DNA from: Buxus sempervirens | Taxonomy: Eukaryota; Streptophyta; Magnoliopsida; Buxales; Buxaceae | Length of the DNA stretch: 64,000 nt | Direction of reading: 5' to 3' | Assembly (NCBI GenBank): GCA_947561395.2 | Contig: OX387192.1 | Coordinates: forward strand, 6,980,221 to 7,044,220 | Part shown: positions 34,986 through 47,604 of the stretch, in pieces | Position numbering within the stretch: position 1 is the first letter of the stretch | Layout: each line of letters opens with the position of its first letter | Notes under the pieces: generated by a model | What the model saw: the letters and a program-made list of their open reading frames with translations, nothing else | What the model was told of the DNA's origin: nothing | The model's database searches: none | Made by a program: the position numbers and the translations under genes

Positions 34986-35737
34986 TCTGTTATGGTCTAA
35001 GTTATGAGTTTTGGTTACACAGTAGAGGTAAATATATATATTGTTGACATTTCAACTACAGTGATTTATTTGGTTTATTTGTTGAGTACTCAATTATTTG
35101 GATGGTTCCTATGATTTTGATGGCCGGCAGTATCCTCAGATCAAAGATAGTATTTACATGATGAACTGTTTTATTTTGAACAATGATTTATTGTTGGGTT
35201 TGTATCATGATTATTCATTTATTTTATCAAGCATGAAACATGTTAATTTTCTTATATATATATATAACTATTTGCTCATGCATAGTGTTACCTACTGAGA
35301 TATTCGTATTTCATCCATGTTTTCTTTTGTTTTGTTTTTCAGCTAATCCACGTGAGAGCAAACTCAGGGTTGTCATACAAGGGGAGTTTGTTGACTACGT
35401 GCTGGAGTTATTCTTAACCTGATTAGATTTCTATTTAGAGGTTGATATAGATGTTACTTTTATGGTCACTTTATGATTTGATTGATTATGAGAGAGAGTG
35501 TGTGACAGAAAATCCCATTTTACCAGACTTATGATTTTTATATTGATGAGATAGTTTTATATTACACTTAACTATGCTTATTGGTGAATTCAATGTTTTA
35601 TTTTCCGCATTCTAATATTCAATAGAATTGTTCGAATTTAAATGTCTAGTATTTAGTTTGCTTTGGGCCCAGTAGCACCTCGGATACAGGTTTGGTGCAT
35701 GTTTTGCATAGATCTGAATTTAGGGTGTTACATAAAA

Positions 35738-36760
35738 AGACTTTGTTATGTAGGGCAAGAAAGTCTTTTTACCTTAGTTGGTTAAAACTACCTTCAATTT
35801 TAGTTATGTTAGTTGGTTACTTTGTTTTGTTTAACTATTTTCAGTTAGTTTGTTTTATATCCTTGTTGGGAATCTTGGAGAGCTAGAGTGAACAACAGAG
35901 TTGTTGGAAAGGTTCTAGAGAGTTCTCCTTTTGAGGGTTTGATTAGTTCTCTTCCTTCATCTCTCTTGATTGTTTTTATAGTGGAGAAAGAGATAAGAAA
36001 AGAGGGAGCAACTGTGGGAGTTTATTTACTGATTTCTTCTGGTATCAAGTGAGAAGAAAAATGATAAAGAGATAAGAAAGAGAGAGCTCATGTGGCCATG
36101 AAGCTCTCAGATTTTTGGTATTGATTAGAGAAAGGAAAGGGAGAAGAAGTGAGGTTTTTAAGAGGTTCTTGAGGGTTCTTGTCTGAGGCTTTTGTTGAGA
36201 ATGAATAGAGCATTCTTGGTCATGCAAATTGCTAAGGTATCATTCTACAAAAGAGAGATCAAACCAAGGAGAAGAGGAGTAGTTCAGGAGCTTTTTTTAT
36301 TCAGAACTGAGTGAGAGGAATTGGTTGATTTCTTGGAAGAGAAATCAGCTGATCTGTTGATTGTTCTTGACCGATTTGGTAATTGGCTTAAAGGAGATCA
36401 ATTGAGGGATTTCCGAGAAAGAAATTTGAATGTCAGTTAACTATTGCTAAATGATTTGATGGATTCCAAATCATTGAGAAGTCTTGGAGGATTCCAAGAC
36501 TTTCAGAGACACCTAGGTGTTGAATCAAGTAAGGTAACTGAGTAAAATTTACAAGGGTTGTAAATCTGAAACAGTTGTATTCTTCCATTACAATAGTGGA
36601 TTGATTTCTCAGGGTTGGTCTCCTTAATTAGACCTGAGTTTTTTCCTTGAAGGAATTCTAGTTTTCCCTCGTAAAAAAATTTTGTGTTTACCTTGCTGAT
36701 TTTTTACTTTGCGGTTTCTAAGTTTCCACTGTTCAAACCCATAGAAAAAGGGCCTAGGAA
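35738..36760 (+). mobile_element. possible Copia-type LTR fragment
   Basis: The region has no gene. Its 3' part (about 36560-36740) has the composition typical of the R/U5 of Copia LTRs: GTATTCTTCCATTACAATAGTGGATT, then a TTTTCCCTCGTAAAAAAATTTTGTG segment. A TTTTTATAG box lies near 35970. I could not find matching termini or a target duplication, so this is a composition-based call. Confidence 0.35.
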
Positions 36761-36959
36761 TCTAAACTTTCAAATAGTGAGTAACATAAGTTTGTTTCCC
36801 GAGGAGTAAGGGATGATAAAAGTATTGACCAATAAATTTCAAATCATCCATACATTGGAAGTACGAGTCATGATATATATTGCAGACCTTCCTTGAGTTA
36901 TTGGATTTGAGAATGCATTATTACTGATTTTTTTTTTTGAATTTAGTAGGATTTTATTA

Positions 36960-37134
36960 GTATTCTAATTATTGAAATTCTTTTAGTTAGATAAGTGTTG
37001 GACATTAAGTCTACATGCCCGATGATGGTTAATTAAATTACTCGCATTGGTAAAAAAAAGTATGCACTTTTATTATTAAAATTCCAATTATTAAAAATTT
37101 TATAGCTAGATAAGTATTTGAAGTGAAAGTCTAA
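36960..37134. repeat. left part of a duplicated TTAGTTAGATAAGTGTTGGA block split by a MITE
   Basis: The block ATTCTTTTAGTTAGATAAG...AAGTCTACATGCCC occurs here and again at about 37456-37535. The MITE lies between the copies, in a degenerate tandem-duplicated AT-rich region. Confidence 0.6.
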
Positions 37135-37421
37135 GGCTACGTTTGGCATTACTTTTGCTTTTGCTTTTTTGCTTTTAGAAGCAATAAGCATGTTTGGACA
37201 TTAAATGCTTTTACTTCTCATAATAAAGCAAAAAGCAGTATAATTGATTTTCTTTAGAAGAAAATTTTTATTGCTTCTCAATTTTTTCTAAGCAACTAGG
37301 AAAAATTGAAAAGCACTAAAATTTTGCTTCTCAAGAGAAGCAAAAGTACTCATTGTCCAAATATACTTATTGCTTCAAAAGGCAAAAAAGCAAAAGCAAA
37401 AAAGCAATGCCAAATGCAGCC
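37135..37421. mobile_element. MITE, Tourist/PIF-Harbinger-like, 287 bp
   Basis: Long terminal inverted repeats begin GGCTACGTTTGGCATT and end AATGCCAAATGCAGCC, continuing inward as GCTTTTGC/GCAAAAGC. It is flanked by taa on both sides (37132-37134 and 37422-37424), the 3-bp duplication characteristic of PIF/Harbinger. It is noncoding. Confidence 0.75.
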
Positions 37422-37805
37422 TAATTTAGCAAGGTTTTAGTTTTTAATTTCAATTATTAAAATTCTTTTAGTTAGATAAGTTAATTAAAATTCTTTTAAT
37501 TAGATAAGTGTTGGAGAAGAAGTCTACATGCCCAATGGTGACTAATTACATAAGTCACTACAATAATAAAGAACAGAAGATACCTTTGAAATTAAAATTT
37601 CTAGAAAATAATAATTTTTATATTTAAGATTCTAGAAAAGGATACTTTTGGTATGTGAAAAAAAAAATACTTTAGGTACTTCGTGTACTTTTGAAATTAA
37701 AGATTCTAGTTTGGGTATGTGAAAATAAAAAATATATATATATAAAAATTAAAAAATAAAATTTTAAGTGGTTTGTGCTTTTAAGAGAACCTGGCATATT
37801 AAAAT

Positions 37806-38060
37806 GGCAAAATTGCTTTTTAGTGTTACTTTATGAGAATAATTGCTTTTCAGTAACCAACTTTGTCGAAATTGCTTTTCAGTGATACTTTTTCAAAACA
37901 TTTAGAAACAAGTGGTGTTTTACTGTTCATGGACGGGAATACCCTTTTAGACTTTCACTTACCCATTTTGCCCTTATTCATGTTTACACAATTGCCCTTT
38001 GAACCCTGCAAACAATCGTCGTCTTCAAGTTGAAGGAGATTTCAATCGATCGCCAAAACC
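37806..38060 (+). repeat. left terminal inverted repeat of the MULE
   Basis: It pairs with 52960-53212 by inverse complement, including the TTTACTGTTCATGGACGGGA block and the later AACCCTGC...CTTCAAG block. By eye identity is about 90% with few indels. Beyond it, GATCGAGCGCCAAAAC-type repeats run to about 38230. Confidence 0.9.
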
Positions 38061-38239
38061 GATCATGTTGTCTTCAATCTTTGGGGAGTTTGATCGAGCG
38101 CCAAAACGATCGTGACCTCTGTCAAAACCGATCGTATCCTCTTCAAGCTTTGGGGAGCATTCACTCGAGCGCTAAAACCGGTTGTGTCGTCCTCATCATT
38201 TGGGAACTTCACCTCAGGTGCATCGGGTATGTGATTCCG

Positions 38240-39856
38240 ACAAGATCTTTCTATTCTGATCGCATACAATGTAATGGACTTTTTATGGGTTTCTCTAGGG
38301 CGTTATTTGCAGATTTCTGGTTAATAATTTGATCTTTAGTTAGGGTTTTGTTGAGAACGGCTGATGTACCTCCAACTTGTTTCTATTCGTTTGTTCATTT
38401 GTTTGATGTTTCTATTCGTTTGTTTGTTTGCAGATTTCTATTCATTCGTTTGATCTTTCTATTTGTTCGTTTGATCTTTTTATTTGTTTGTTCGTTTGCA
38501 GATTTCTATTCATTAGTTAGGGTTTTGTTGAGAATGGCTGATCTTTAATTTGATCTTTCTATTCATTTGTTCGTTTTAGTTTCTTAGCTTGGTACTCTCC
38601 CACTTGTCAATGCCTTTCTTTCTTCCTTATTTTAGTTAAGGTTTTGTTGAGAACGGCAAGTCTTGCTTATTTTGACACTTACGGGAGGGATAGGTTGCCA
38701 GCTAATCTGGTTCAAGCTCAACAAGATTATTTTGGAGCTCACACCTATGAGAGGACCGATGTAGCAGGATCCTTTCATACCGTGTGATTCAATATTGCTA
38801 AGCAGGCAAGGACCTATAACTGACATTAATGTTTTAAATCACTTTTCATTGAACAAATAATGTTATGTTGGGACTGGAATGTTGGATAGCTTGTACCAGC
38901 ATTGTATGGTACTTCAACATGCCCCAAATTAGATTCCTCAAAGTGTTGTAGTTTACAAGATTTTGGTTCTATTGTGTTGTTGTGTTAGCTATGGCTGTCC
39001 ATTTGGATTTCATTTTTTTATTGAGCCTCAATTCTTGTTTAAAGCTTCCTTTCTCTAGATTAAGAACACAAAGGCTATATGCTTTGTTGATTCACGTAGT
39101 GGTTGTTGAGGAAAATATCAAAAGGGAAAAAAAATGAATTTTTATTTCTATTGTTTTAGTATCATGCATTTATTCTATATTTGAAAGTAATCATGGTGAA
39201 ATTTTTAACTTGTTATTTTGAAGTTTCATGGTGATTATAAAAATTTCAAACTTTTGTTGCTTGCCTCAAAGATTTGAGCCTAATATCAATTCTTAAAAGA
39301 GCCCCACATTGCACACGTTGTCACCATACTGGACTCCATGGTCTCATCCCCCCAAAAAATAAATAAATTAGCCAAAAGGATGACACACACTGTTTATGCA
39401 CGTCTGATTATGGGTCTAGAGCTAAAAAGAACTACTAAGAGTATGGAGGCGGAAAAGTCTTCAGCATCTATTAGATTAGTCTGATTAGATGCATCTATTA
39501 GTTTAGTTTGATTAGATGATCTGGATCATGGTTATAAACAACTTTTGTGGCACAACCCATCTTCAATCACTGCTGTTCATTAGGTCAAGGAATAGATGGC
39601 CACTTATAATTAATTTAATTGATATTAAACTAGGATTTAAATTATGTATCAAAAGTGGTCTAACCAATGGTTAAATAAGGATGTTCTGTTATGAGAGCAG
39701 GAAGCTATTACAATCAGCTTATATCAGATATAGAAATTTTTTGGGAACAACAAAGTATTCATCTCAATGTATTTTCATTTGATTAAATTTTCATTCAAGC
39801 ATTCCTTTTCTTTTGGTTATTAGTTTTCCCCGAGAAATTGTAGAAGTGCTATGCAC

Positions 39857-39910
<54 letters not shown>

Positions 39911-41580
39911 TCATAATAAAGTCCTAAAATACTGAAAAATTACTATCTGCTACCTTCATATGAGAGCCTATAGAAAAAAAGTTCCAAAACAAATTTCTAA
40001 CTCTAGCTAATTGAGAACAAATTTCGAGGGTACCATATAGATTCTTTGAAGTTTAAACATACGGCAAAACCATCTTAGATTTCTTTCTAAGATTCTAAAA
40101 ATACTCGCAAAAGATAGTGATTGAAATGAACTCTTGAGAAAGCTTATATCCAAAAAATGAAACTAAATCATGCATAATCATAATTATTAAATTGAAACTT
40201 GTTACAAAAAGAACATTTTAGAAATAGTACCTAAATATACATGAAAATTAAATTCTAATAGCCATGAACTTGAACCAAAATTTGAAGTTCCCAAAGGAGT
40301 CTAGTTTCTAAGGACTGACGGAAGAGCTAAGAGTCAGAAAGAAATGATTACTTGGCTATCTTATCATACATTTTAAAAAATGAGACAAATACAAAGGGAG
40401 GAATGGTTGGGTCATACCTGTAGAAATAGAGTTACACTCTCCTTCTTTGCTTGGACCTCCCATTTGGTAGTGCATTTTCTGTACTTCGTGAGAAGACTGG
40501 TCATTGATGTAATGGAATTTATGCTTCCAAACACAAACTATACCTTTTCACCACTAACACACAAAACAATTTTTCTGAAAGTTTAGGGTACAGGCTCTCC
40601 TAAGTTGGGAACATCCTCTCTTATCCTATGCTGCCTCATGCAATCTTGGGTCCAGCCAGTCTTATTCTATTATAATTTTTGGATACCTTTTGTTCCGGTT
40701 TGCATTTATTATTGTGGCTAAATTTTTGTGTAAAAGAACTGTAACTCAGTTCGCTGAAGTAGGACCCTTGGAGGGGTAGATGGCAATAGATTTTAACCCA
40801 TGGCATTTTAGCTGCAAAGTAATTGTGCTCATACCTGAATTTAACATCTCATCAAGTGATGGTCTGGGAAACTTGTTTTTCATATCTTGTAGTTATTTAT
40901 TTTGTAAATTGTGATGACCTCATGCTTGTGGTACAAAATGTTTAAGAATTAAGCTGGGACTAGAACCTAGATACTTTATGTTTGTATGATGTATGATAAT
41001 GAGTTTCTGATATCTTATGAATAAGAACTTCTTTCCTTTGCCTTTTTTCCCCTTCTTTCGTGTGTGGTCTCTGTATTGTTTTGTAGGATGCTCTGTGGCT
41101 GGTTTCATTTCATCATTGCTTCCCTGCTACTCTAGAAGCGTTTGAGCTACATCTTTAATATCTCCCTTAATGCTGCTAATATTAACACACTTGGTAAGTA
41201 CTCTTGATATGTACTTGAATTTTGAGTCCCCAGTGGGGGTGTAAAACCTGTCTTCATGCCGTCTGAACTATCAGTAGAAGCCTATGGCACCTAGGCTAGA
41301 GGAGGATACCACCATGCATTCTATTTTATTTGCATATCATGATCTCTGTATAGGCATATATATTGGTCAGTATACATATAAAACACATAATCTCTATGTA
41401 CAGATATGCTCAAGCATTCATAGCTTATCTGATCATTGTATTTCTTGATTCAAAGTTTCAAACATCAGACTGTATCCCTGGAAAAATACAACATAGGCAT
41501 CAATTATGGTCTATTTTGATTATTTGATAACATTATGTACCAGATGCAACCATTTCAGAAATAAACATGAACAACATAAA
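38240..41580. other. MULE interior without recognisable genes
   Basis: A T-rich degenerate tandem repeat of TTTCTATTCGTTTGTTCGTTTGATC units lies at about 38385-38580. A long AT dinucleotide run is listed separately. The rest is AT-rich, with only short frames lacking recognisable domains. Confidence 0.6.
39861..39906. repeat. (AT)n microsatellite, about 23 units
   Basis: An uninterrupted AT dinucleotide run of about 46 bp. Confidence 0.95.
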
Positions 41581-41586
41581 ATACAT

Positions 41587-43143
41587 TTATTTTCGTCTGT
41601 TTATCCAGTCATTTTTCCTTACCTTAGCACTACTTTGAACAGATTTAGCACTATTTGCCACAAAATTTAATTCTTCTTTCTTGGCTTTTATCCTTGTTTC
41701 ATCTCTATTCTTCTTTGCTTGCTTGCTTTTCTTTTGGTATGGGGTAAGCTGGTGTTCATTCTGACCCGCATCATGCTTAAAATGAGCCAATCTGTGACCC
41801 TCCTCACCATTTGCACCTGGATGTGTTTGATGACTTGGACCGGAGGAGGCATCAGAAGCCATATAAGTATCACTGTCATTACCATTGTCGTTATCATCAT
41901 TATCATCATCATTGCCATTTAGGGACTTGTAAACCCTGTTAGTAGACTTGTAAACCTCATCTACGGACTTGTAAATTCCATTTAGGGACTTGTAAACCAT
42001 TTGTAAATTGCATTTAGGGACCTGTAAACTAAGTTTATGGACTTGTAAACCGAGTCTACGGACTTGTAAATTGCATTTAGGGACTTGTAAACCACTTGTA
42101 AATTGCATTTAGAGACTTGTAAACCCTATTGGTAGATTTGTAACCCTCATTTATGGACTTGTAAACCAAGTCTACGGACTTGTAAATTCCATTTAGGGAT
42201 ATATAAACCACTTGTAAATGCCATTTAGGAACTTGTAAACCTTGTTAGTAGACTCTTAAACCTCATTTACGGACTTGTAAACTGAGTCTACGGACTTGGA
42301 AATTGCATTTAGGGACTTGTAAACCACTTGTAAATTGCATTTAGGGACTTGTAAACCCTATTAGTAGACTTGTAAACCAAGTTTACAGACTTGTAAACCG
42401 AGTCTACAGACTTGTAAATTTAATTTAGGGACTTGTAAACCACTTGTAAATTGCATTTAGGGACTTGTAAACCAAGTTTACAGACTTGTAAACCGAGTTT
42501 ACGGACTTGTAATTTAGGGATATATAAACCACTTGTAAATGCCGTTTAGGCACTTGTAAACCCTATTATTAGACTCTTAAACCTCATTTACGGACTTGTA
42601 AACTGAGTCTACGGACTTGGAAATTGCATTTAGAGACTTGTAAGCCACTTGTAAATTGCATTTAGGGACTTGTAAACCCTATTAGTAGACTTGTAAACCA
42701 AGTTTACGGACTTATAAACCGAGTCTACGGACTTGTAAATTCGATTTAAGGACTTGTAAATTGCATTTAGGGATTTGTAAACCAAGTTTACGGACTTGTA
42801 AACCAAGTCTACAGACTTGTAAATTCCATTTAGGGATATATAAACTACTTATAAATGCTGTTTAAGCACTTGTAAACCCTGTTAGTATACTTTTAAACCT
42901 CATTTACGGACTTGTAAATTGAGTCTACGGACTTGTAAACTACCTGTAAATTGCATTTAGGGACATGTAAACCCTATTAGTAGATTTGTAAACCTCATCC
43001 CCTTTGTGGCTTTCAGCATATTCATCAATGAGAAGAGATTTTAATAGGTTTGGTTGTTCCCTAACATGCTCTATTGCCATCTCATGCACATCCTCATCAT
43101 TTGCATCTTCTTGGACCTCTTCTTCATAGACAACCTTAGCCAT
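41587..43143 (-). pseudogene. unknown repeat-protein gene remnant with YKS heptads
   Basis: On the minus strand a 67-residue frame (43143-42940) starts MAKVVYEEEVQED, is acidic, and runs into heptad-like VYKSTNR/VYMSLNA repeats. After about 0.8 kb of the same repeats with broken frames, a second frame (to 41587) continues as VYKSLNG and IYKSVDE repeats. It then changes to an acidic Asp/Asn stretch, a Ser/Gly/His linker and a Lys/Glu-rich basic tail. I do not recognise the family. The repeats are encoded by a 21-bp minisatellite; an 11-bp short unit shifts the frame, so the gene is not continuous. It could be the N-terminus of a MULE-borne ULP-type gene, but that is only a guess. Confidence 0.4.
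41925..43010 (-). repeat. 21-bp minisatellite, array 1 (minus sense)
   Basis: On the plus strand it is a run of TTGTAAACC(C/T)...TAG(T/G)(A/G)GAC units of 21 bp. They are grouped with an 11-bp short unit (ACCACTTGTAA) into larger repeats of about 32 bp plus several 21-bp units. At least 40 units are visible. The same unit occurs in the opposite orientation at 49115-49778. Confidence 0.88.
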
Positions 43144-43659
43144 TTCCTTTGCAAGACGATATGACTCTGGATGAATTTTGTATCATCCTATAAGTCTAAC
43201 AATTGGCTGCTAGTAGCAGCCAGACCACTCATGTGGACACGTAAGAAACCAACAGAATTGATAAAAACCTGCTTGCCAAGTCCATGGGCTGTCAAATCTT
43301 TCCATATCCTCATGTGGCATTACCCTTATGGATGGTTAATGGGTACTTTGATATCGTAGACATTTGTATTTTGATATATGAAACTTGATTCATGGATAAT
43401 ATGGAATGTGTACTTTTGATTTTCCAATACAGATCCCCCTAACTTGGACTGTTGAGATGAAACAATATGAAAGTTGATACAGCTACATATAATCAAGGTT
43501 GGTTTGAGATACTAATGTCTCGAGACTACATAATACCTTAATATGACATAATCTGCATATAATTGTATTCTTTCATTTCAGACTGGACCTGTATTTCTAC
43601 ATGGTTTCATTGTTTGGTAACTGGCACATCTGGAGAGTGTAGTCAGTCCATGTCACCCT

Positions 43660-45506
43660 GAAACCAATGACTACAAAGCCAATATATACATCAAGAAGAA
43701 ATCTGCCACCATCAACTATCGACAATATCAAGGTTTGTTTATCTTGGATATGATCAAGTTTTTCTCATCCTCGTAGTTGAGACAGAGAGCTGTATTGTAC
43801 ATGTTTTTTTTTTTTGTGTGTTAAGGAATTTGTTACCACAGGGGATTCATCCTATGACCTAACAACAATATGTACAGAGTAAGCAATGTTTCTCTTCTGC
43901 AACTTTCATCGCTGCTCATTTTATTGTGTCAAGCTGTATTTCATAATTTCCCTATCCTTTTATAGATTGTCGATTCTATAATATCACATGGAACTCTCTT
44001 GAACAATTGCTTGATAGAGCACAGCATAGTTGGCATCAGATCCCGAATAAACAGTGGTGTTCACTTGCAGGTTAGTTTGTCAAAGTTCTCAAAATGTCAA
44101 AGTATAAATATTTCTCAAAAGAGGACTGATTTTCAGAAAAGAATTTTTATATGCAGACAAAATATTTGGTATTTTACCCCGAAAGAACATGTTGATGGCA
44201 TGAATACCTGTGGGGCCAACGGCTGCAAAACTAAAATGTTATTTTTAGTTTTGTTTAAGGGCACCTACTAAATACCTTGTCTGATCATAAGAGTTTTTTT
44301 TTCTCTGTTAATAAGATCTTTTTGTAGCTCTTGTGACCTTCAAATCTATTGATTATATTGATTAACAAAAATAGATGGAGAAACCATGGCCTAATAAGCA
44401 TTTTAGGTTTCATGAACAGTTTGTTCAGATTATCCTATAAAATGTTTATGGGAAAATTAGCAACTAAGTAAATTAGTATTTCTCGTAGATGTTTCTATGT
44501 GTCAATCTAAAAAAAATTGCCTTTGATGGGATGGAATGTTGTACATGTAGGATACAGTGATGCTTGGTGCTGACTACTATGAAACCAACGTTGAAGTAGC
44601 ATCACTATTGGCTGAAGGGAGGGTTCCAATTGGCATAGGAGAAAATACAGAAATCAAGTAACCTAAAGCATTTATTTTATAGATTATATAGCTCTATACC
44701 GTCTACTTACTCAAAAATCTTATTGTTCTGTTGTTTAGGAACTGCATCATTGACAAGAATGCAAGAATTGGAAAGAATGTCATAATTTCTAATTCAGAGG
44801 TACAGTTCCTTAAGCATTTTTTGAAATTTCAATGGAAAATCCAGTAATACAGATCAAAATTGATATCTCAGGAATTACTTCTACCTCATTCTAATGGCTT
44901 TGCCTAAAATCAACAATTTATCCGATTAACCAGGGGAAAAAAACTGTTCACATTACATCAACTGTATCAAGCTTGTTGTGGCACTACAATAACCATATGT
45001 TAGCTTATTTAATTAAATTCTTGGAAAATGAAAGAAGAAGCCTCGGAAAATGGTGCGAGAAGTTTCTTGTTGCCAACAATAAATTCTCTTATCCTTTTTC
45101 TTTTTATTTTTTCCAATTTTGACCAACAAAGTGGATATTTGAGTTACAGCACCTTTTCTATAACAGATGATTAAAATATGGAGAGGTTACTTGCTAGGAT
45201 GGAATAAGCTACAAATGTATATTAGACAAGACACACTGCTTGGTAATCCATGATAAAGTTGCCTCAACTTACCAGTTTGTACTCATGGTACAGTCCAGCA
45301 AATCAGCATATATGCCACATAAGTGGACAAATGCCATTCTTCTGTTTTGATTTCACAACTCAAAAGTCCTTTGCCTCATTTTATTTCCTTGGTTATGTCT
45401 GCAGGGGATACAAGAGGCTGACAGATCTTCAGAAGGATTCTATATCAGATCCGGCATCACAGTCATATTAAGGAACTCAACAATTAAAGATGGATCTGTC
45501 ATATAA
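43660..45506 (+). pseudogene. ADP-glucose pyrophosphorylase large subunit, C-terminal exons captured in the MULE
   Basis: Five exons encode the C-terminal ~150 residues of the AGPase large subunit, the starch-synthesis enzyme that makes ADP-glucose in plastids. They are about 43660-43732 (KPIYTSRRNLPPS), 43966-44070 ([11 protein letters not shown]...GIRSRIN), 44551-44657 (LGADYYET...[11 protein letters not shown]), 44739-44799 (NCIIDKNARIGKNV) and 45405-45506 ([16 protein letters not shown], ending in TAA). Every junction has GT/AG borders and keeps phase. This is the left-handed beta-helix allosteric domain; the catalytic N-terminal two thirds is missing, so the fragment cannot be an active enzyme. 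Introns were retained, so capture was at DNA level. The intact frame suggests recent capture or a captured 3' end used as a transcription cassette. Confidence 0.88.
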
Positions 45507-46035
45507 TAAATTCAGGTCCTGACTCAAGATGAAGATGCATTGAGGAAAAAGCATATCAAGTTATCAATATACCAAGCATTTATTATCTTTCAACACCAAA
45601 ATTTTTCTTCACCACTGTAATTCTGTTTTTTGCAGCCTTGTTGCAACATACTAACACTACAGAACAATCTTGTGCCATTAGGCTTTCAATAGATTTTGAG
45701 TTGGTTCCATATATGGGCCTTTTTTTTTCCAAGAACTATTCAGAATACCATGTAAATCCTAGTTGTAATTCATCAACAGATTTGCCCTTCTGCTAATATG
45801 AGAAAATAAACTACTATCAGATTTCAAAATTTTCTAAAACATGGTTCCAGCTCACATGTCAAGAACTAGAAAAGATGACTTTGAAAGAAGATAAATTACA
45901 TACATTGGATCAATTCTTCCAAATGTACACATGCTAGCCTTCAAAGAATGAATACAAGTGAATTTACTGATGTTCTCTTATATTTGGGAGTAATATTACA
46001 TTAAAAAGGTTCCCCAATATAAAAAATATCAATTT

Positions 46036-46645
46036 GCATAACCCGAGACCAGAGCTAGACATCGCTAGCTGCAGGGCTCGAGCGATGGAGAACAACACAG
46101 GCAATTGCTTGAGCGGTCCATTAAGCTTTATCTAGCTCTGGTCATTGTTGATTATTCTGCATAACCCGAGACCAGAGCTAGACATCGCTAGCTGCAGGGC
46201 TCGAGCGATGGAGAACAACACAGGCAATCGCTTGAGCAGTCCATTAAGCTTTATCTAGCTCTGGTCGCTGTTGATCTTTCTGCATAACCCGAGACCAGAG
46301 CTAGACATAGCTAGCTGAAGGGCTCGAGCGATGGAGAACAACACAGGCAATCGCTTGAGCGGTCCATTAAGCTTTATCTAGCTCTGGTCGCTGTTGATCT
46401 TTCTGCATAACCCGAGACCAGAGCTAGACATAGCTAGCTGAAGGGCTCGAGCAATGTAGAACAACTTGAATGCATGAGCGGTCCATCAAGCTTTATCGAG
46501 CGATGCACTCTCTGAGTTTTTTTGTACAACCTGAGACCAAAGCTAAACAGAGCTAGCTGCAGGGCTCAAGCTCTGTGTGGACAACGATGCTCACTCAAGC
46601 GCGTAGTCAAGCTCTATAAAGCATTAGAGACTGGCTGACACGGCA
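46036..46645. repeat. 123-bp palindromic tandem repeat, four units plus a decayed fifth
   Basis: Units start GCATAACCCGAGACCAGAGC at 46036, 46159, 46282 and 46405, exactly 123 bp apart; a diverged fifth follows. Each unit is itself a foldback: GACCAGAGCTAGA near its start pairs with TCTAGCTCTGGTC near its end. It contains CTCGAGCGAT and ATCGCTTGAGC, the same GAGCG motif seen in LTR cassettes of the window. Confidence 0.88.
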
Positions 46646-47604
46646 TGGATTAATCGTGCCCCTGCTGTGCCGGGCATTTTCAAAAGAGAGAAAATTTGTC
46701 ATTTTGAAAAAAATCATGAGGAATGAACATAGAGAAAAAGATTGTGATGAGGAGATAGAAAGAGTTGGTGGGGATGGAGTAGCAGAAGCACCATCACAGC
46801 TATTGATTATCTTCTATTGTAGCCGGAGACAGTGAGGGTTGACGCTGCAGTTTACCTGACATGGATGTATCCACCCTCTGTTGGAACCATTGGATGACCA
46901 GGGAAGAAGTCCCCAAGAGGCTATATCATTGTCTCTTCATTTGACCGTATCATTCTAGAGACCAATTTGATCGGCCAACTGACCATTTGACCAAGCCTTG
47001 GAGTGATAAGAAGAGATAGGTTTATGGGTATCCATCACGATGATATAGTTGGGTAGTGGAATGCATTTGGGAAGAATTTAACATAGAGCGGAATGGCGAT
47101 TTTGCATTTATATCTGGATTGGGGGCTGTTGACATTGGTTTCAAGGGTTGCAATTGCCTTTAGGGACGTACATTGATGATACTTTCGTCATTAAAAGCTT
47201 TCATCTTATTCATGAAGAGAAAATTGATGAAACAAAAGAACTTTAAATAAACTTTAATCCATTCAATAAAGGTTTGGTCATCAGAACACAAGAAAACTAA
47301 ATTCCCCAGCATTAAAAATAAACAACAATTTACATGGCCGGCCCCCTACAAGTCTGTCAATGAAGAGTTGATACAAGAATATGATGACTTTGAGACAAAC
47401 GAATAGAAATGAACTAAAAGAAAAATAACGAATATGCCAGAAAACATGTCCAGCTCAAGAACGTATTAATGCCATTTATCGTGCCTCAAAACCCGCACTC
47501 CATCCATATAGACGTTCCCAAGGGATCTCCAGCTGCTCCTTTCATTCACCCAGCTTACAGTTATGAAGCTGAGGGTGATCGAGCTTGATTTACTTTGTCC
47601 GCAT

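Larger units (their letters stand above)
16692..35732 (+). mobile_element. outer solo LTR (Tekay-like), split by six nested insertions
   Basis: It starts TGTAAGACCCCGAA and ends GGGTGTTACA, with perfect flanking duplications taaaa (16687-16691 and 35733-35737). Subtracting the five direct insertions (17148-20217, 21154-27404, 27953-30809, 31017-33338 and 33684-34985) and their duplicated 5-mers leaves about 3.2 kb. The remaining pieces line up with the 8756 LTR: the gtgatcac...gacc-GTTGGATC block near 16770-16850, the donor GAG|GTATGTAACAC at 20239, the ATGCATAGTGTTACCTACTGAG block at about 35278-35299, and the terminal GGTGTTACA. No internal domain is present, so it is a solo LTR formed before the later insertions. 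Confidence 0.87.

Noticed and set aside
41925..43010. CRISPR-like or centromeric array
   Set aside because: Units are 21 bp without distinct spacers, in a plant MULE; it is a minisatellite.
47560..47600. Continuation of the GAUT fragment into a further exon
   Set aside because: The sequence after the KCR stop shows no similarity to the usual C-terminal residues of the family.
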